64,000 nucleotides of DNA from Adineta steineri. Taxonomy: Eukaryota > Rotifera > Eurotatoria > Adinetida > Adinetidae. Under the pieces are notes generated by a model. It did no database searches and had not been told where the DNA came from. It worked only from the letters and a program-made list of their open reading frames with translations. Numbering within the stretch: position 1 is the stretch's first letter; the number at the start of each line of letters is the position of its first letter. A program made the translations under genes and the position numbers. The stretch covers positions 124,001-188,000 of the forward strand of contig CAJNOI010000141.1 of assembly GCA_905250115.1 (NCBI GenBank), written 5' to 3'. Positions 34,508-48,572 of this stretch are shown one piece after another.

Positions 34508-36455
34508 CTAAACATAGACAGGTACAGGTTTAAAATTATGATTTTTTCGATATTGTACAATTAAAAATATAATAAAACTAAGAATTATTATTAAAAGAAA
34601 GACAACACTAACACCAATAAAAAATGATAACCATGAAAAAGATAATATTCGATAAGGATCTTGTGGTTCATTCATTTCATCAATCGATGGTTCAACAAAT
34701 TTTGGTGTAGAATAAAGATAAATCTTATCATCATATTCTTCAATATTTTCAATTACTGAAATATTAGCCATGTCAATAATGATAGATATTGTTGTTGTTG
34801 TTGTTGTTAATCGTCTAGTAATAATAATAAATACATAAAGAGTTTATAAACATAGAAAAAAATATCGTTGCTTTTACCTTTGTGTTTCATTTCGTTCTTG
34901 TTCATCTGTTTGATTAATAAGAAAGCTCATCATATCAACATCAATTGGATCCGAATATAGATCAATTGATGAGAAATGTTCATTTGAATTATTTTTATCA
35001 TTAATTGTTTCATTAACAATATAAATGAGATCATCTTTATTCAATGAATATTTCTCTTTAAAATATTCACTAATTATTTGACAATCACTAAACATGCATA
35101 ATTTTGAACATGTTGAATAATTATTATTCGAATAAGATTTGGAATTTATCTGAATAGAATTAAGAAAAATTCGATCACAATTACATTCATTTAAATTTTC
35201 AATTCGAGGATAAATTATATTTAATTGTTGCTGTTGAGAATTGTTTGAAAGATATTTTAAAAGGAGACAATGGGAATCTAATGTCATTTGAGACAGATCA
35301 ATATCAGATAAATCAAAATAATATAAACGATTTGATAATAACTTTAATACATCTGAATTTATTGTACGAAGACGTGAACCTAATTTTAAATGACGAATAT
35401 GACGAGCAGCTAAAAGTGTTTTATCAGTTAAATGTTCAATATCTAATGTTAAAAAATCTAATGATGGAATTAAATAATTAATAGATACTTCAAATGATGG
35501 TTTCATTATTTCTAATCGACGTAAATTTATATAAAATGGTACAAATGAACTAAGATTCATTGAATGTGCTTCAATTGAATGAATTGTATATGAATAAACA
35601 TGGGAATAAAATGGAAAACTTGTTGAATCAATAATGTCAACATGTCGAAGAAGTATTAATGATCTTATATGACCTTTAAATGTTCGATTTAAAGATGATA
35701 AACTTGGAGGAATAATTGTTCCATGAAGATGAAGTTCACCAATATTTGTATTATTAAATATTTGTTCAAATGAAGATAATGATGAAAAATAATCTTCTTT
35801 TGTATGAATATAAATTGTTAATTGAGACACAATTAAACCAGAAAAACAATTCGATGAAAAATGAAATTGTTCTTCAATATTTGTCATATTTTCTTCATTA
35901 GTTTCAATCTAAATCAACAACAAAAAAATAAATTTTAAATTATAAAACATTGTTTACTTGTGTTAAATTATATGTTGATGGTATAAAATCTATTCTTAAA
36001 TTTTTATTTTGATGTTTTTGTTGAAACATAGCTGACGTTAATGAATATTCATGAAAAGTAATTTGACTAAACCCATCAAATCGAAGAGAAATATTAACTT
36101 GAATATCGGGATTTGTTTGAGAAAATAACATTGCTAAAGAATCAAATTGGTGTGAATGAATTTCTACATGATTTTTATTGAAAATTTCGATTGAAACAGT
36201 ACGAAAACGACTTTGATATTTAAAATCAGAACCAAATGGGTATTGAAATGTTGTTTTATTTAGCGAATTTCCTTGACAATATAAATGGGAATAGATTTTT
36301 GTTGATAAAGTTACATTTAAATCGATATTTGATTGAAAACAAGAACAATTCAATGATGGAAATATTGAACAAGTTGTTGATGAATATACCAATGAAAATC
36401 GAATTAATAAGATAAGTAAAATAAACATATTCGAATAAAATAAAATTATATGCAT
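34508..36455 (-). CDS. Leucine-rich-repeat type I membrane protein
   Basis: Three exons, 36455-35958, 35908-34878 and 34814-34508, join in phase to 611 residues. Residues 1-27 form a signal peptide (FILLILLIRFSLVYS). An N-terminal cysteine cluster (CSIFPSLNCSCF) resembles an LRR N-terminal cap. A series of irregular leucine-rich repeats follows (for example LRRLEIMKPSFEV, LDFLTLDIEHL, IRHLKLGSRL and LYYFDLSDIDL). A C-terminal cap has NECNCD plus further cysteines. A threonine-rich stalk encoded by a short repeat (34791-34809) and an acidic segment lead to one membrane span (FIGVSVVFLLIIILSFIIFL) and a short cytoplasmic tail (QYRKNHNFKPVPVYV). Many N-glycosylation sites. Probably a cell-surface recognition or adhesion molecule; the ligand is unknown. 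TTATCTTTAG lies 1 nt before the ATG. Confidence 0.78.
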
Positions 36456-38667
36456 TCTAAAGATAAGATTAAATTTTAAACATTTTTGTTTACTTATTAA
36501 TAACGATAGACTGGAAAATAATCAATTCGTCAATATAGTTAGAAATGATGTTTTTTTTTCCTTCACAATTCAGTTTTGATTTCTTCTAAATCTATCATCA
36601 TCATCATCAATATATTATTTTACTAATGAATACTTAATCTTGTCTTCGAAAAGCTCGATCTTATCTATACAATCATTAGATTTAACAATCATCACGCTAC
36701 ATTCTTAAGCTAGTTAAGAAAACTAGCAAGACAATTCATTTGCACATCATTTTTGTCGTTCTGTTCTTGTAACATGTTTTTTTTTGCTGTAAAAGAAAAC
36801 TTCTCTATATCTATTTCTCCAATCAAACAACACAATCTGCAAACGTTTTCGAATCTTATATTGCTTTTCCTGATGTATATAATTAACTCTAACATTCTTA
36901 TCAATATAGATCAATACAATTTAATATTTCTGCAAACAAATTTTTTCATGTTATTCGCTATTAAATTCATACATGGAATTTCTATATTTTCTTATACATT
37001 TTATCTTATAGAAAAACAAATACAGATATTTTTATCTTACATGAATACTATAGCATAATGACAGATTTCTCAAGGTTATTCTCAAGAAATAAATAGGCTT
37101 GTTCGTATTGCATCTGTTATGACGCAGTATTAAAAACTTCTAGATATGATACTATTATCTTTGTTTTTCTAACGAGTATTATATTTCAGAGTATTGCAAG
37201 GCGCTACTACTAATCTCACTATATCATAGTATTTATGACAATATTGTTACTAATATAATTGTTGAAAATATTTAAAATAAATGTGAGAGAAGGGAATTGT
37301 ATTCTAATAAATATTTCTTGAATAAATCAGCAAGTACCATAGAAAATAATTAAGATAGAACATTCTTATCTCTGACATTTCCTAAACCAAAACTGATTGC
37401 TTTTACGTATAAGAATGTGTCAACTAAGGACAATTTCATCAGAAAAAAAACTGGGAGTGATTGGTCTTTGACTAATGTATGTATGTATACATATACATAT
37501 GTTTCCTCTTTAGTAACAAAAGATAATAAATTACATACGTAGAAAAATATCATAAAGTATTAGTGTTGCAGTCAATCAAATCAATTAATAATATTTATCA
37601 AAGCGATAAAAATATATTTTACCTTGTCTATCGAATCATCTGATAAATATCCTACAGACACATATTTTTATAGACTTCTCCAATTGATTAAATCGAGTGT
37701 TCCATTTATATATATATATATTGTACAATTGTATATTTATTGCATCATCAATAATCATAAAGATAATTTGATTGTTCTGTAATAATAATCATCTTAAACG
37801 AAAGAACTTAATATTATGAAATTAAATTGGAAGATATTATAAGGATATTTGTCGGATTCAACAAAAAGAAAAGGAAGGTCATCCTTCGATGTTCTCTCCT
37901 TTCCTTCGTACGAGCAAAAAAAATCGATTCACATAAATCAATTAACAGAACTTAAAGAAACTATATTGTAATTTGATTTTCCAATACATAAAAGATAAAA
38001 CCCATTTTTTTCTTCTTCATTCGTATGCAATTTAAAACCATACAAGCTTACTATTCATTCGAGTAGAAAAAGAAAATAAGAATGAAAAATGAGTAAATGT
38101 TCGAGAGTAATATGCCGGGTTTTTTTGTGTTCGTGCCAACTGATAACAATATAATAGCGAAAAACAGTAGTGTTCTCTTACAACATAACAAACAACAAAG
38201 TTATTAATGGTAGATCTATAAATGCTTTTTTCCCGTTCTTTCTTTCTTTCTTTTTCTTCTATCGAGAATATATATATACACATATCCATGAGAAAAAAAT
38301 AAATGGGTATAAAAATCAAACAAAAAGTTGGTTTAATATTGAATTCTTTTTTTTTTAAATTAATTATAATAATAAGGTCAACTGACATAGATTTTAATCT
38401 AATAAAATGCTTTTTATTAAAAAAAATATTCATCAGAATGTTTTATTGTTACATTGTTTTAGAAAAAAAAAATATCGAATCTCCCAACAGCATGTTGTCC
38501 TTGTGTTTTCTTTTTAGTTCATTTTCAATTAATGAATAATGAGAAATAATCGATAGTGTTTTTCTTTGACATTCATCACATATGGATGTCAAATCGATCA
38601 TCACATCTATAAAAGACGAGAGAGAAAAAAAAGGCAGTATATACATATTCATTTAATATAAGAATAA
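36456..38667. other. Intergenic, AT-rich
   Basis: Several short ORFs occur on both strands but none has coding-like composition, splice support or recognisable products. No RNA gene is found. Confidence 0.5.
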
Positions 38668-39057
38668 ATGCAAGCAGCAGATTATCGTCTTGTACGTTCT
38701 CAAATAACTACTGGAATTATGAGAGGTATTAAACAATCCGTACGTCCACAAGTAGTTGATATTTATTTTTCATATTGGTTATATGGTGAACGAAAATCAA
38801 TTGAGCAAATTCCTGTTAATTTATCTCAATCAATATCTTGTCATATATGTTCGCAAGAAAATAATGATTTTTCTTTATTAAATATAGATTTAAATTTATT
38901 TCTTCGATGTTTACCATTGTTTAATAATGAACAATTATCAATAATCTATTCATTACTTGATGATGATCAACAAATTTATAGAAATGCCATACGACAACAG
39001 TATGAAAATTATAAACAAATATTGATACAAAATTTAAAAGCAAAGTTGGATTTTTAA
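38668..39057 (+). CDS. Small uncharacterised protein (129 residues)
   Basis: An uninterrupted ATG-initiated ORF with codon use like the verified genes nearby. It starts MQAADYRLVRSQITTGIMRG, contains a CHIC pair (SCHICSQEN) in its middle and a basic, helical C-terminal third (QQYENYKQILIQNLKAKLDF). No signal peptide or membrane span. I do not recognise the family. Confidence 0.5.
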   Translation: MQAADYRLVRSQITTGIMRGIKQSVRPQVVDIYFSYWLYGERKSIEQIPVNLSQSISCHICSQENNDFSLLNIDLNLFLRCLPLFNNEQLSIIYSLLDDDQQIYRNAIRQQYENYKQILIQNLKAKLDF

Positions 39058-40467
39058 TTATTTTCTTTTCGGATATTAAAAGTGAAGAATTGATAGTTTT
39101 AAATAACTGTAATATAATAAATTTCGAATGTAATTAAATACTAGTTTTATATCGAAATGGAGCACACATTCAAATATTTATATTATGTGTCTTATCGAGT
39201 CTAGAATGTTTTGTTTTTGCATACCTGGATAAGTATTTTACGATTTAAATTCATAAATATCTGAGTAGTAAAAATAAATTGTGCTTATATGGCGTCTATG
39301 ATAAAATATCAACAAATAGTCGAGTTGTTTTTTCGGATATAATTGTAAAGGTTATAATATAGTTTTTGTTTTTTCTATGACTATATAATGACCCGCGTTG
39401 TTTTTACTCTATAACATATGTTTGTTAATAGGAAAATATACGTATGATAGAGATAGAATCAAGCCATATGTCACTGTTCTCATTGAATAGACTATTTTTT
39501 TTCAAATATATTATATTCATACTTATATAATAGTAATAGCAAAAATACGTTCTATGATATCGATTACATATTGTTTGTTTTATGTATATCTTTGGTTAGT
39601 CAAGATTAGTTTACAATATTTCATCACTTGAACGACTCTGTAACTAAATACTAATCAAAATTAAAGTATATCATCGTGCAGCTATAGAATTTTGAGATAA
39701 ACTGCATACAATTTTTTTTTGAGATTCAATGATTATCGATGGTTCGTAAGAATGATTTCAATCAATCTGAGTTTTGTTTATTTCTAAAACAGTCAACATA
39801 CATTTCTCTTTGTAAACAATGATCATCTATTTATGCTTTGCCAAATTCTTCATACGTTTCATATCTTTCATCAAAGAAGTATATTATCTGCTTGGCAATA
39901 TATTTAATTCGCCATTTACCATTAATCGACAATACATAATAAACAAGATCAACAGAATAATATACCCTTACTTGTTGGTAATGATGTGTGAATTGTTTTT
40001 GTGAAAAAGAAAAAGTAGAACATTATCACGTCACTCGTATTAATTAATAAACTTACAGTACATCAAAGTGATTTGAAGTAGTGTAAATTACTTTCAACTA
40101 GAGAGTCTATTGTTCCCTCGTCTTCTTGAATAAATATAGAAAGAGTCTAAAACTCTATTTAAATATTATTGATGAGATATATTTCTAGTAAATAATATCT
40201 CATTTGAATAATTTTATTCATTTCTAATAATATGTATTTTACGTGATATTTATATTCTATCGTTCGTTAACAATCAATAAATATTAACGTATTTTAATGA
40301 GTCAATATATCGTTTCCATTTAAAAATATAAATTTCATTTAAATATTTATTATTCAACAATATTATATTCATCAAAACAAAAAAATAACGTTCACATAGG
40401 ATATATATATATATATATATATATAAGGTTTTGATTAACATTTCAAACCATCATAATACCGATCAAT
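39058..40467. other. Intergenic with (AT)n just upstream of next gene
   Basis: Unannotated AT-rich DNA. A pure AT dinucleotide run occupies 40401-40425, about 43 bp before the start codon of the gene at 40468. Confidence 0.6.
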
Positions 40468-43140
40468 ATGGGTCTTTTTACTAGTATATTTGTATTCATT
40501 ATTTGGACTGTAATAAACTGTTCTAGTGATGAATTTGGTACTGATTATTGTCCATATATGTCATTAATGAGTTCAAGTAAAGATTCTATAATCTATGCAA
40601 ATATCGAAACATCAAAATTTTATGTAACAGTACAATCAGAACACAGTGGAAGTAAATGTGAAATACCATTTAATGAACCTTTTGTATGTGGTGTATCAAT
40701 TGGTAAATATCAAAATTCGACAAAACAATGGTTTATTTATTGGGGTTTTGATGAGACCTTAGGAGAATATTATGTACGAACAGTTTATTATAATCAATCA
40801 AATTCTCATAAATGTCTATATAAGTATAGTGATACACAAAAGTTACATACAGATTCAGTTGTATTTCAAGTAGCACATGATGGATTAATGGCATATGGTT
40901 TTGATTATAATTCGGCCCACTTCTATGATTTACAATTAAATAACGTAACATCAATTAATAAAAATTTCTCATTTACACCTAGTGATATGAGTTTAACTAG
41001 AACTGGTGATCAAGTTATTACAATTGGATATTTGAAAAATGGTACTCTCTCATCTTCATTAATGTATGCAACTGTATGTTTATCAAAATTAAATTCAACC
41101 CGCAATTATTCAATAACAATTCTGAATTGTGTAGAAGTTCATCATTTCGGTTATCATTTTAGTGAATATCATCCTGGACCAAAATTATCTGTTGATATTA
41201 ATAATGATACAAATTTATTTGTTATTGGAAATTCCGCAAATAAAAGTATTGAAATATTTAAATTTGATAATAAGAGTATTATGAGTATACATAAATATGA
41301 AAGTCATGTTGAAACCAATTCTGTTTGTTGGCTTCAAGATGGACATCGAATAGCAGTTGTTGCTCATTTAAGTTCAACATCATCATGGTCTCAATCACAA
41401 ATACAAATCTATGATACTAATTTAATGATACATAATTGGCCGGATTATATTTTTCCAAATAATCAACAACAATTAGATTCATGGAATTATAAAAATCCAG
41501 TATTTATTCTTATATCAGCATGGTCACAATGGAATTCTTTAATTATTTTAATGAATACACAAAAAATTCTTATTATTTTATCAGCAGAATCAGGATCGTA
41601 TGCGGATCCACTATCATATAGTTGGTTTGATAATCCTTGGATATGGATTGGATTAAAAAATCGAAGACATAAAGAACAATCTTCAACACCTTGTTGGCCA
41701 GGTATGTACAAAGAAGAGAATAGTATTTTACCTTGTCAAATTTGTCCAACACAAACTAAAAGTGAAATAAATTCAACAAAATGTTCTTCATGTGATCACT
41801 CATTATTTTGTCCATTAGCATCTGTAGAAGATACGAATATAAATAATATGATAGATATACATGAACCAACAACTTATCCTCGATCATCTGATTCAACACA
41901 ATTTGAAGATATTTTACTTGCAAATATGTTTTTAATTGGAAATTCAGCACGTTGTATATTAATATCACCTTTATTTTGGACATTAATTGTGTTGATTATC
42001 GTTATATTCATTCTATTAATTATTGGTGTTTTAAAATTCTTTCCACAAAGTCATAAACATCGTATAATGATTAAACAAATCTTTCGTCAAACAGATTTTA
42101 TTGGTCAAGGAGAATTTTGGATTGGTGGTTTAATGTCATTTTCTTTATTAGTTCTTCTTGTTTTTGCTTTTTTATTCAGTAATGAATATGTTAATCTTTA
42201 TCCAATTGAAGAACCAACAAATTCAAAAATGATTTGTGATGAAAAACTTCGAAATTCTCATTTTGAAACAAATCTTAAACTATTAACAGCTACTCGATCA
42301 GATCAAGATCAAATTATTTTTGATATGTTAAATAATCAACCATTTACATTAGTTGTTAATTTTATTAATACAAATTTTGATTGTGAACAATTAGAAATTT
42401 TAGAAGGTACTGGACATAATCTTCATGAACCAGTTAGTGAAATGACATGTATGAAATTAAATTCATCACAAATTATTCATACATCAATTCCATCTTATCA
42501 TGAAGTTACATTTCAATATACAATTAAACATTTTGCTCCTATTGGTGGTTTATATATTTGTTTAGTAGGACCAGGAAATATTAGTGATGACGGAATGAAT
42601 ACTTTACGTGAGACGAAATTTTGTAAATGGATTGCACAAGAAAATCAAACAATTGGTTATACACCTGAAGTGAATCTTCTTAATACAAAAGTAATATAGA
42701 TTTTGTTTTTTTTGTTGAAGAAGAATTTAATTTTGTTATTTAAGATTATTAATCGTACGGCTAATTTAATACAAGGTAAACCAACAAAGTCATCGGGTGT
42801 TTGGCAAACAACTTTTATTGGTTCGGAATTATCAGATCAATTATTATATAATCGACGAGGTGAATATCATCGTTATTTAAGTGTTGAAACAGTTTTTACA
42901 ATATCATTAAATGAAAATCATTTCTATGTTGAAAATAATCAAGAACCTATTGCTCGAAAAGCTGAAGCTAATTTTCATACAGTTCTCTTTATGAGTCTTG
43001 CTTTAGAAATGTTTTGTTTAACATTTCTTATGTTTAAACTTATTTTTGTACCATTATTTCGGTACATTGAACGGAAAATTCTTTTACATTCTCGTATAAA
43101 ACCATTCAATGAACAAGCAATCTCAGATGTTCAGTCGTAA
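40468..43140 (+). CDS. Large secreted-ectodomain multipass membrane protein
   Basis: Two exons, 40468-42690 and 42745-43140, join in phase 0 over a 54-nt intron, giving 872 residues. A signal peptide (MGLFTSIFVFIIWTVINCSS) is followed by a roughly 470-residue ectodomain with many NxS/T sites that may form a beta-propeller-like fold, and by a cysteine-rich knot (CQICPTQTK, CSSCDHSLFCPLAS). Membrane spans are near residues 497-523 and 552-571. A second extracytoplasmic domain (about 575-820) follows, and a third span at the C-terminus (MSLALEMFCLTFLMFKLIF). This resembles a family I associate with bdelloid genomes (segments RQTDFIGQGEFWIGGL and YPIEEP), with no known function. The first exon is unusually long for this locus. 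Confidence 0.7.
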
Positions 43141-46100
43141 CTTCAATCCCATTGTACATCACAACTGGATACTATAAACATTACAATAAAACTTATACAT
43201 TTTCTTAAAACTAATAATCTACATGAAATTAATTAATCATTTTTATGACTGTAATTATTGAATTTTATTCTAAATTTTTTGTTGTTCTCTTAGATATATA
43301 AAATAAAAATAAACTTTTCATTTTAGTTGTAAATTCGTATATTGAAATGTAATAAAGTATCACATAAAAAAAATATTTCAACAAATGTTATTTTGTTATC
43401 ATTGAACGAGAGCATATTGAAGACATAATTTTGTTATTATTTTTTTCTTCATTTGTGAAATATAAATCAGTATTTGTATAAGAGGACTCTCTTGACTTTT
43501 CACGTTGTATCTTATTCGAATGTGAACAAAGAAAATCAGTTGTTATAGTAATATTTTGTTTTTAAATATGAATAATGTAAGGGATGTTAAACAACCGATA
43601 CCAGATTTTGCTAGAACAATTTGATCTATCACTCGTGCCAACTATGAAATGATGTGTGCCAGATGCATCTCGATAAGATTTATTGAATGATACCCATTTG
43701 AATATTGGCATACATCGTGGAGTGAATTGTCACATGAAATAAGTCATGCTAGTATCATCTAAGCTGTTTTGATGAGTATAATTGATTGTCAGAATTTTAT
43801 GCAATCGTTACTAATCATAATAAATTACGTAATAATCGATAAAATAGATTGAACTGTCTCGAATAATATGAGTTCCAGATATATCATGAAGTTGTAAGAG
43901 ATTGTTTGAAAAGATTCGTTTAATGGTAGGGCGTATGTAAGGTTTTAGAGTATATTTGATGTTCAAAGTTTGCTTGAATAGGAAACATGTAACGCGTTGG
44001 TCCCTTGGACTTCGCTCGACTTAGTTCGAAAAGAAACATTAGATGTACTACAAAAACGATAACGTTAGATCACTAAGCACATGATATAGTGAGATTAAGC
44101 AACCGAAGAAAGTTATCATAGGAATACTACTCCGATCGTATTGGTATGCTTTGTATTCGAGTGTGGATGCGAATGAAGTATACGCTCATACCCATAGCTC
44201 ACATTCGGGCTTACAGCTACAGTCAATATCATGATCTCCAGCCCTACAGGACTGAGAAAAAGACATATATGAATGAGCTTTTCGTTTGATTTGCGTTTAT
44301 AATACATTGGATGCAGTTTGATTGACAAAAATACGATTCGAAAAACAAGATAAATGTCTGTTATTTTATAGTATAATCAAATTATTACCAACATTTCGTT
44401 TGTCGATGATAAGTAAAATTCTTGCATATTGCCATCATTGCTGTTTATTCTTTCTCGTTCATCTTGCTTGTCGATATTTGTTGCCTTGATCATATTATAT
44501 AATCGATTTGAAATGGCAAGGAGTGAACGTGATCAATGAACAGAAATACACCATTATATACATATAATCGAGTTTTTACTGCATTAAACAAATAAAAGTC
44601 GAAGAATAAGAAAATGATAAGGCATGAATGTATGATCATTTTCTGATTTGTTTTAATACAATCAATAAAAACGTATATCACAGACGGTTTATATCGAATA
44701 CTTGAACAATATCAATATTAAAAATAAGTTTTGATAAACAGGAATTCATAATAGAAAACTATCACAACTGTATCTATTAATCTTGTTGAATTATGTATCA
44801 TAATCGATATTTGATCATTCTTCATTTGAAAAAATAAATAACTACTGTTACATTATAAATATTGATGGATAATTATTTTGATAATGTACACTCTGATTAA
44901 TATTGGTTTTATTTATATTTCATACTAAAATAAATATTGAATGGTATGTCTCTCGGCATTTTCTGGAAAACTTTCTTGGTTAGCAAACTCGAAATACGAT
45001 TTTCAAAAAGTTTAAAATCTGAGTTTTTTACAAAATAAATTAGAGTTTCGTTATCAGCGTTAAAAACTTTATTTTGTAGCTCATTCAACTCTATTCAACT
45101 TGAAAACTTTTTTTTTTCGAAACTTGATTAACGAAGTATTACGTTACTAGGGTAAGCCGTACTGCATCTTACATACCCAGTTATCTTTGAAATACACGAT
45201 TGAACAAAATAAATTTGGTAATGCGACATGCCTATGAGTTTCCAATTATTCTTTTGCAAAACGCAGATGTGCAACAGTATATATCAAACTATTGGTATTT
45301 TTTGTTTTATTAAATTTGACCGAAATTGCATCTGAATAAATTTTGAATAGAAATTCATCAGTTTAAATCGACTTTGTTCATGTATTTTACATAAGAACGT
45401 TATTGATATATATATATATTAATCTATACTTCATCTTTCGCTTTTTATTCATCGATGTTACGCATGAGTTGCATTCACCTTAAATATCGATCTTTTTTCT
45501 TTCGTTCTCTCATCGTAACAAGCTCTTTACGTAGATATTCTTTGGTTCTCTTTAAATACAAAGACGAGAAGAGAGTGTGAGATTTTATCGCATGAATATG
45601 TCAGGTTCTGAGATAAAATTTACTGATCAATAAAAAGAAAGTCTTTTTGAAGTAACTTTACACTAATCACTGCGTTCCACGTCTATTTCTGTCTACTGTA
45701 GTATGCTATATAGAATACTGGCAGAATCACTTATTAACCAAACGTTCAACTCATTCATTTTTGTTACATTCCTCAATGATATAACCAATGTTTGCTCGAT
45801 CTTATATTATATTACTAACTCTAAAGTTTTGTCTGAAGTTGAGTGAAATATTTGACGCTAATAGAAATAATTGTTTTATTGATTGTTCACTGTCCAAGCA
45901 GTCAATTATAAATTTCTTGTTCGAAATCACGAAAATATCCAAATACAGTCGTTTTACTTTTATCTAAGTCTACAAAAAATACTGCAATAGAATTATGATA
46001 CTAATGAGTCTATTATTTTAAATCAGTAGGTTAGGTAATCATTTCAAGGGATGACAATGTTTGTGTAAGTTAGTTTTTTATACAGTGATGTATAATCAGA

Positions 46101-46707
46101 GTAGGACATGTTACACTATTTCTTTCATATGACTTTTTTGAGTCTCACTAAAATATTATTATGATGAGTACTAAAATTGAATAATTCTTTGATTTATTAA
46201 ATCCTTTTTTTCTTCATAGAATATACAACTGGAGCACATGTATACACGAACCAACAACTCACCGTTTCCATAAACTATTATCTTGCTAATTAGCGAAATG
46301 AGTATTATCAATTAGTTTCATTTTCCCATATTCTTACATTATATTCTTTGCTATTTTTTTTATCTTTCTAATTTTTCCAAATGACTTTGAAAAGTCATCG
46401 TTTTGAATTTAATGAAAATACCCATTTTAAATGTATTCCACATAAAGAGGAAATAATTCTGTTCTTATTTTTTATCTTAATGAAAACTTCTTGTAAAATA
46501 CACATTTTAGTTAAAAGTAATTAATATTTCGATAGTTTTATATACAATGTGAAGATCAAAATGCTATACAGAAAATTAATTATAAATAAAGGAAATTATT
46601 GTTTTTAAGAAGAAAAATATATTAAAAAAAAGCTTAAAATTGACGTCTTTTTTTGTTAACTAACTGATTAGGATCATTGAAGAACTGTCATGTATCCGTA
46701 ATTGATT
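43141..46707. other. Long AT-rich intergenic stretch
   Basis: No gene is supported over 3.5 kb. A degenerate member of the hairpin family may lie at 44158-44215 (GTGTGGATG facing CATACCCATAGCTCACA), and GGGTAAG facing CTTACATACCC at 45149-45178 is another weak candidate. Confidence 0.5.
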
Positions 46708-47460
46708 TTATTTATTTTGTAACCAATATTCTTTTGAATAAATTGATTCACTATTTAAAACACTCTTGATTGTGTTTGTTGGTACTGATAATATATCATT
46801 TTCTCTAAAAAATAAAATATCTAATATTTTGTATCGATAACAAATTGTCATAGAATTATATACATACAATTCTTTCTTATATTTTATTTCGCTAGATGTA
46901 CAGGTGTTACTGGATGGTTTGAAAGCGTTAATAGGCATAAAAAGTAAATGATTAGCCAAAGGAATACGATTAGAAAATTGATTTGAAGTTTTAGTATTTG
47001 TTATAAATGATGACGCTAAGTAATTCTTAATAGGTAATGATAATAAATGACTAAAAAATGATGTTCGTTGTTCATTTTGTTGTTTTGTCGAATGTGTTTG
47101 TGAAAGCCAAACTGTTGATGGAAGAGTTTTAATAGAATTAAAATCAATCGAACAAGCAGATGTCAATGGTGAAAAATCATCATAATCAGAAGTTGATGAA
47201 AAAACAAATGATCTTTCTTCTGTCGATAATTGGAGAGAAGCGATTGTATCAATTAGTAGATCAATTTGATCAGAATCTGGTGCTAATAAATATGGATCTT
47301 TTCTTTGTAATTCAAGTAATTCTTTTTCTTTATTTTGAAGTTGAATTCGTAAAAATGCGAATAATTTTGAAATATCCTAATAAAAAAAATAAATATATTT
47401 CATATGATTGTAACTCTGAAAAAAATAGTCTACCTTTTCGTCTTGTTGACAAATTTTCAT
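46708..47460 (-). CDS. Uncharacterised two-exon protein with short coiled coil
   Basis: Exon 1 (47460-47434) encodes nine residues (MKICQQDEK) and joins in phase 0, across a 57-nt intron, to exon 2 (47376-46708); 231 residues in all. Residues about 10-35 (FAFLRIQLQNKEKELLELQR) are heptad-like, followed by an acidic stretch (APDSDQIDLLID), a Ser/Thr-rich middle, and a C-terminal part with aromatic residues. No signal peptide, span or catalytic motif. An acceptor-like TTTTTCAG lies upstream of the ATG. Function unknown. Confidence 0.55.
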
Positions 47461-48251
47461 GATAGAAATAGTAGATAATCTCTAACTGAAAAATATTTTA
47501 GTATTATCAATATTAAATATATACTTTTCTTTTTTAGGGTCTATTTTTTTTATCTTTCTTTTTGCCCTTCACTCACATGAGAAAGAAAAAAAACAATCTA
47601 AAAGTCAAAATCAGAAAAATAATGCTGCGCTATTCTGCATACGAAGCCATATACGATAGAGGTAGAAAAAAAACAAAAATATGTGTAGATAAGGACACAA
47701 AAACGTGAATGTACTCGTGATGGCTTGCATTATATGAATATCAAGATGTTTTTATTTATTCCTTGTAAATGCGCATATCATTTTCTTTTAAAGTACAATC
47801 GAATGGCGCATTAATAATAAAAACAGATAATATGTTTATGAGAAAACGGTAAGAAATACAACAATAACTTTAAATTTAACAGGCAAAATTTCTGTTAAAG
47901 TACATCGAAATATTCTAAATACTTGTATAATCATACAGTTTATTTTCATTCAGAGATAATCATCAAATATATATTATATTATTTCTAAATACAAAATTCC
48001 AGTTAATGAAACTATGAGTTTCGCTACTAATCTAAACTTATTTCGATCGACGCCAATAATTAAATATGATGAATAAATCAGATAAATTTTTTAATAAAGA
48101 AAGGTTGCATTTTGTCTTTCAAATTTAAACTGATATGCTTTACAATACTACGAACTCTATTTTAAATGAGCACGAGAAAAAAAAAGTATACAATATATTT
48201 CTTCTATACCTGCACTGATGTTGACAGACAAAACGAAAGAAAGAACGAAAG
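47461..48251. other. Intergenic
   Basis: AT-rich. I see nothing supported between the two-exon gene and the tRNA. Confidence 0.5.
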
Positions 48252-48260
48252 AAAAAAAAA
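48252..48260 (-). terminator. RNA polymerase III T-run terminator of tRNA-Gln
   Basis: On the minus strand the tRNA 3' end is followed directly by nine T residues, the standard pol III stop. Confidence 0.8.
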
Positions 48261-48331
48261 GGTCCTACCCAGATTTGAACTGGGGCTCCTGGATTCAGAG
48301 TCCAATGTCCTAACCGCTAGACCATAGGACC
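48261..48331 (-). tRNA. tRNA-Gln (anticodon CUG)
   Basis: 71 nt without CCA. The acceptor arms GGTCCTA and TAGGACC pair fully. The anticodon loop CTCTGAA sits on the TTGGA/TCCAG stem and reads CAG codons. The T arm CCCAG-TTCAAAT-CTGGG is canonical and the D arm carries GGTTAGGAC (B-box and A-box sequences fit). No intron. A lone gene, not in a cluster. Confidence 0.95.
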
Positions 48332-48572
48332 GTTGGTGATCTTCGTTCAATCTATTCATACTATTTTTTATTCCTTAAATTCTTAAGATTCATACTAAAT
48401 CGAATCTTTTTCTCGCTTATAAATCAATATAAATATCTCTCATCGTAATTAGAATAAATATATTTTCAGTTTGTAAATTCCGATAAAATTGCAACAGAAA
48501 TATTTGACTTTTAATTTAAAGAATTTAATTCAAATAGACATATACAACATTGATATATCACATGTATTTATT

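Noticed and set aside
36710-38652. Cluster of short ORFs in the 36.5-38.7 kb region
   Set aside because: No start context, conserved domain or splice structure; composition matches intergenic DNA.
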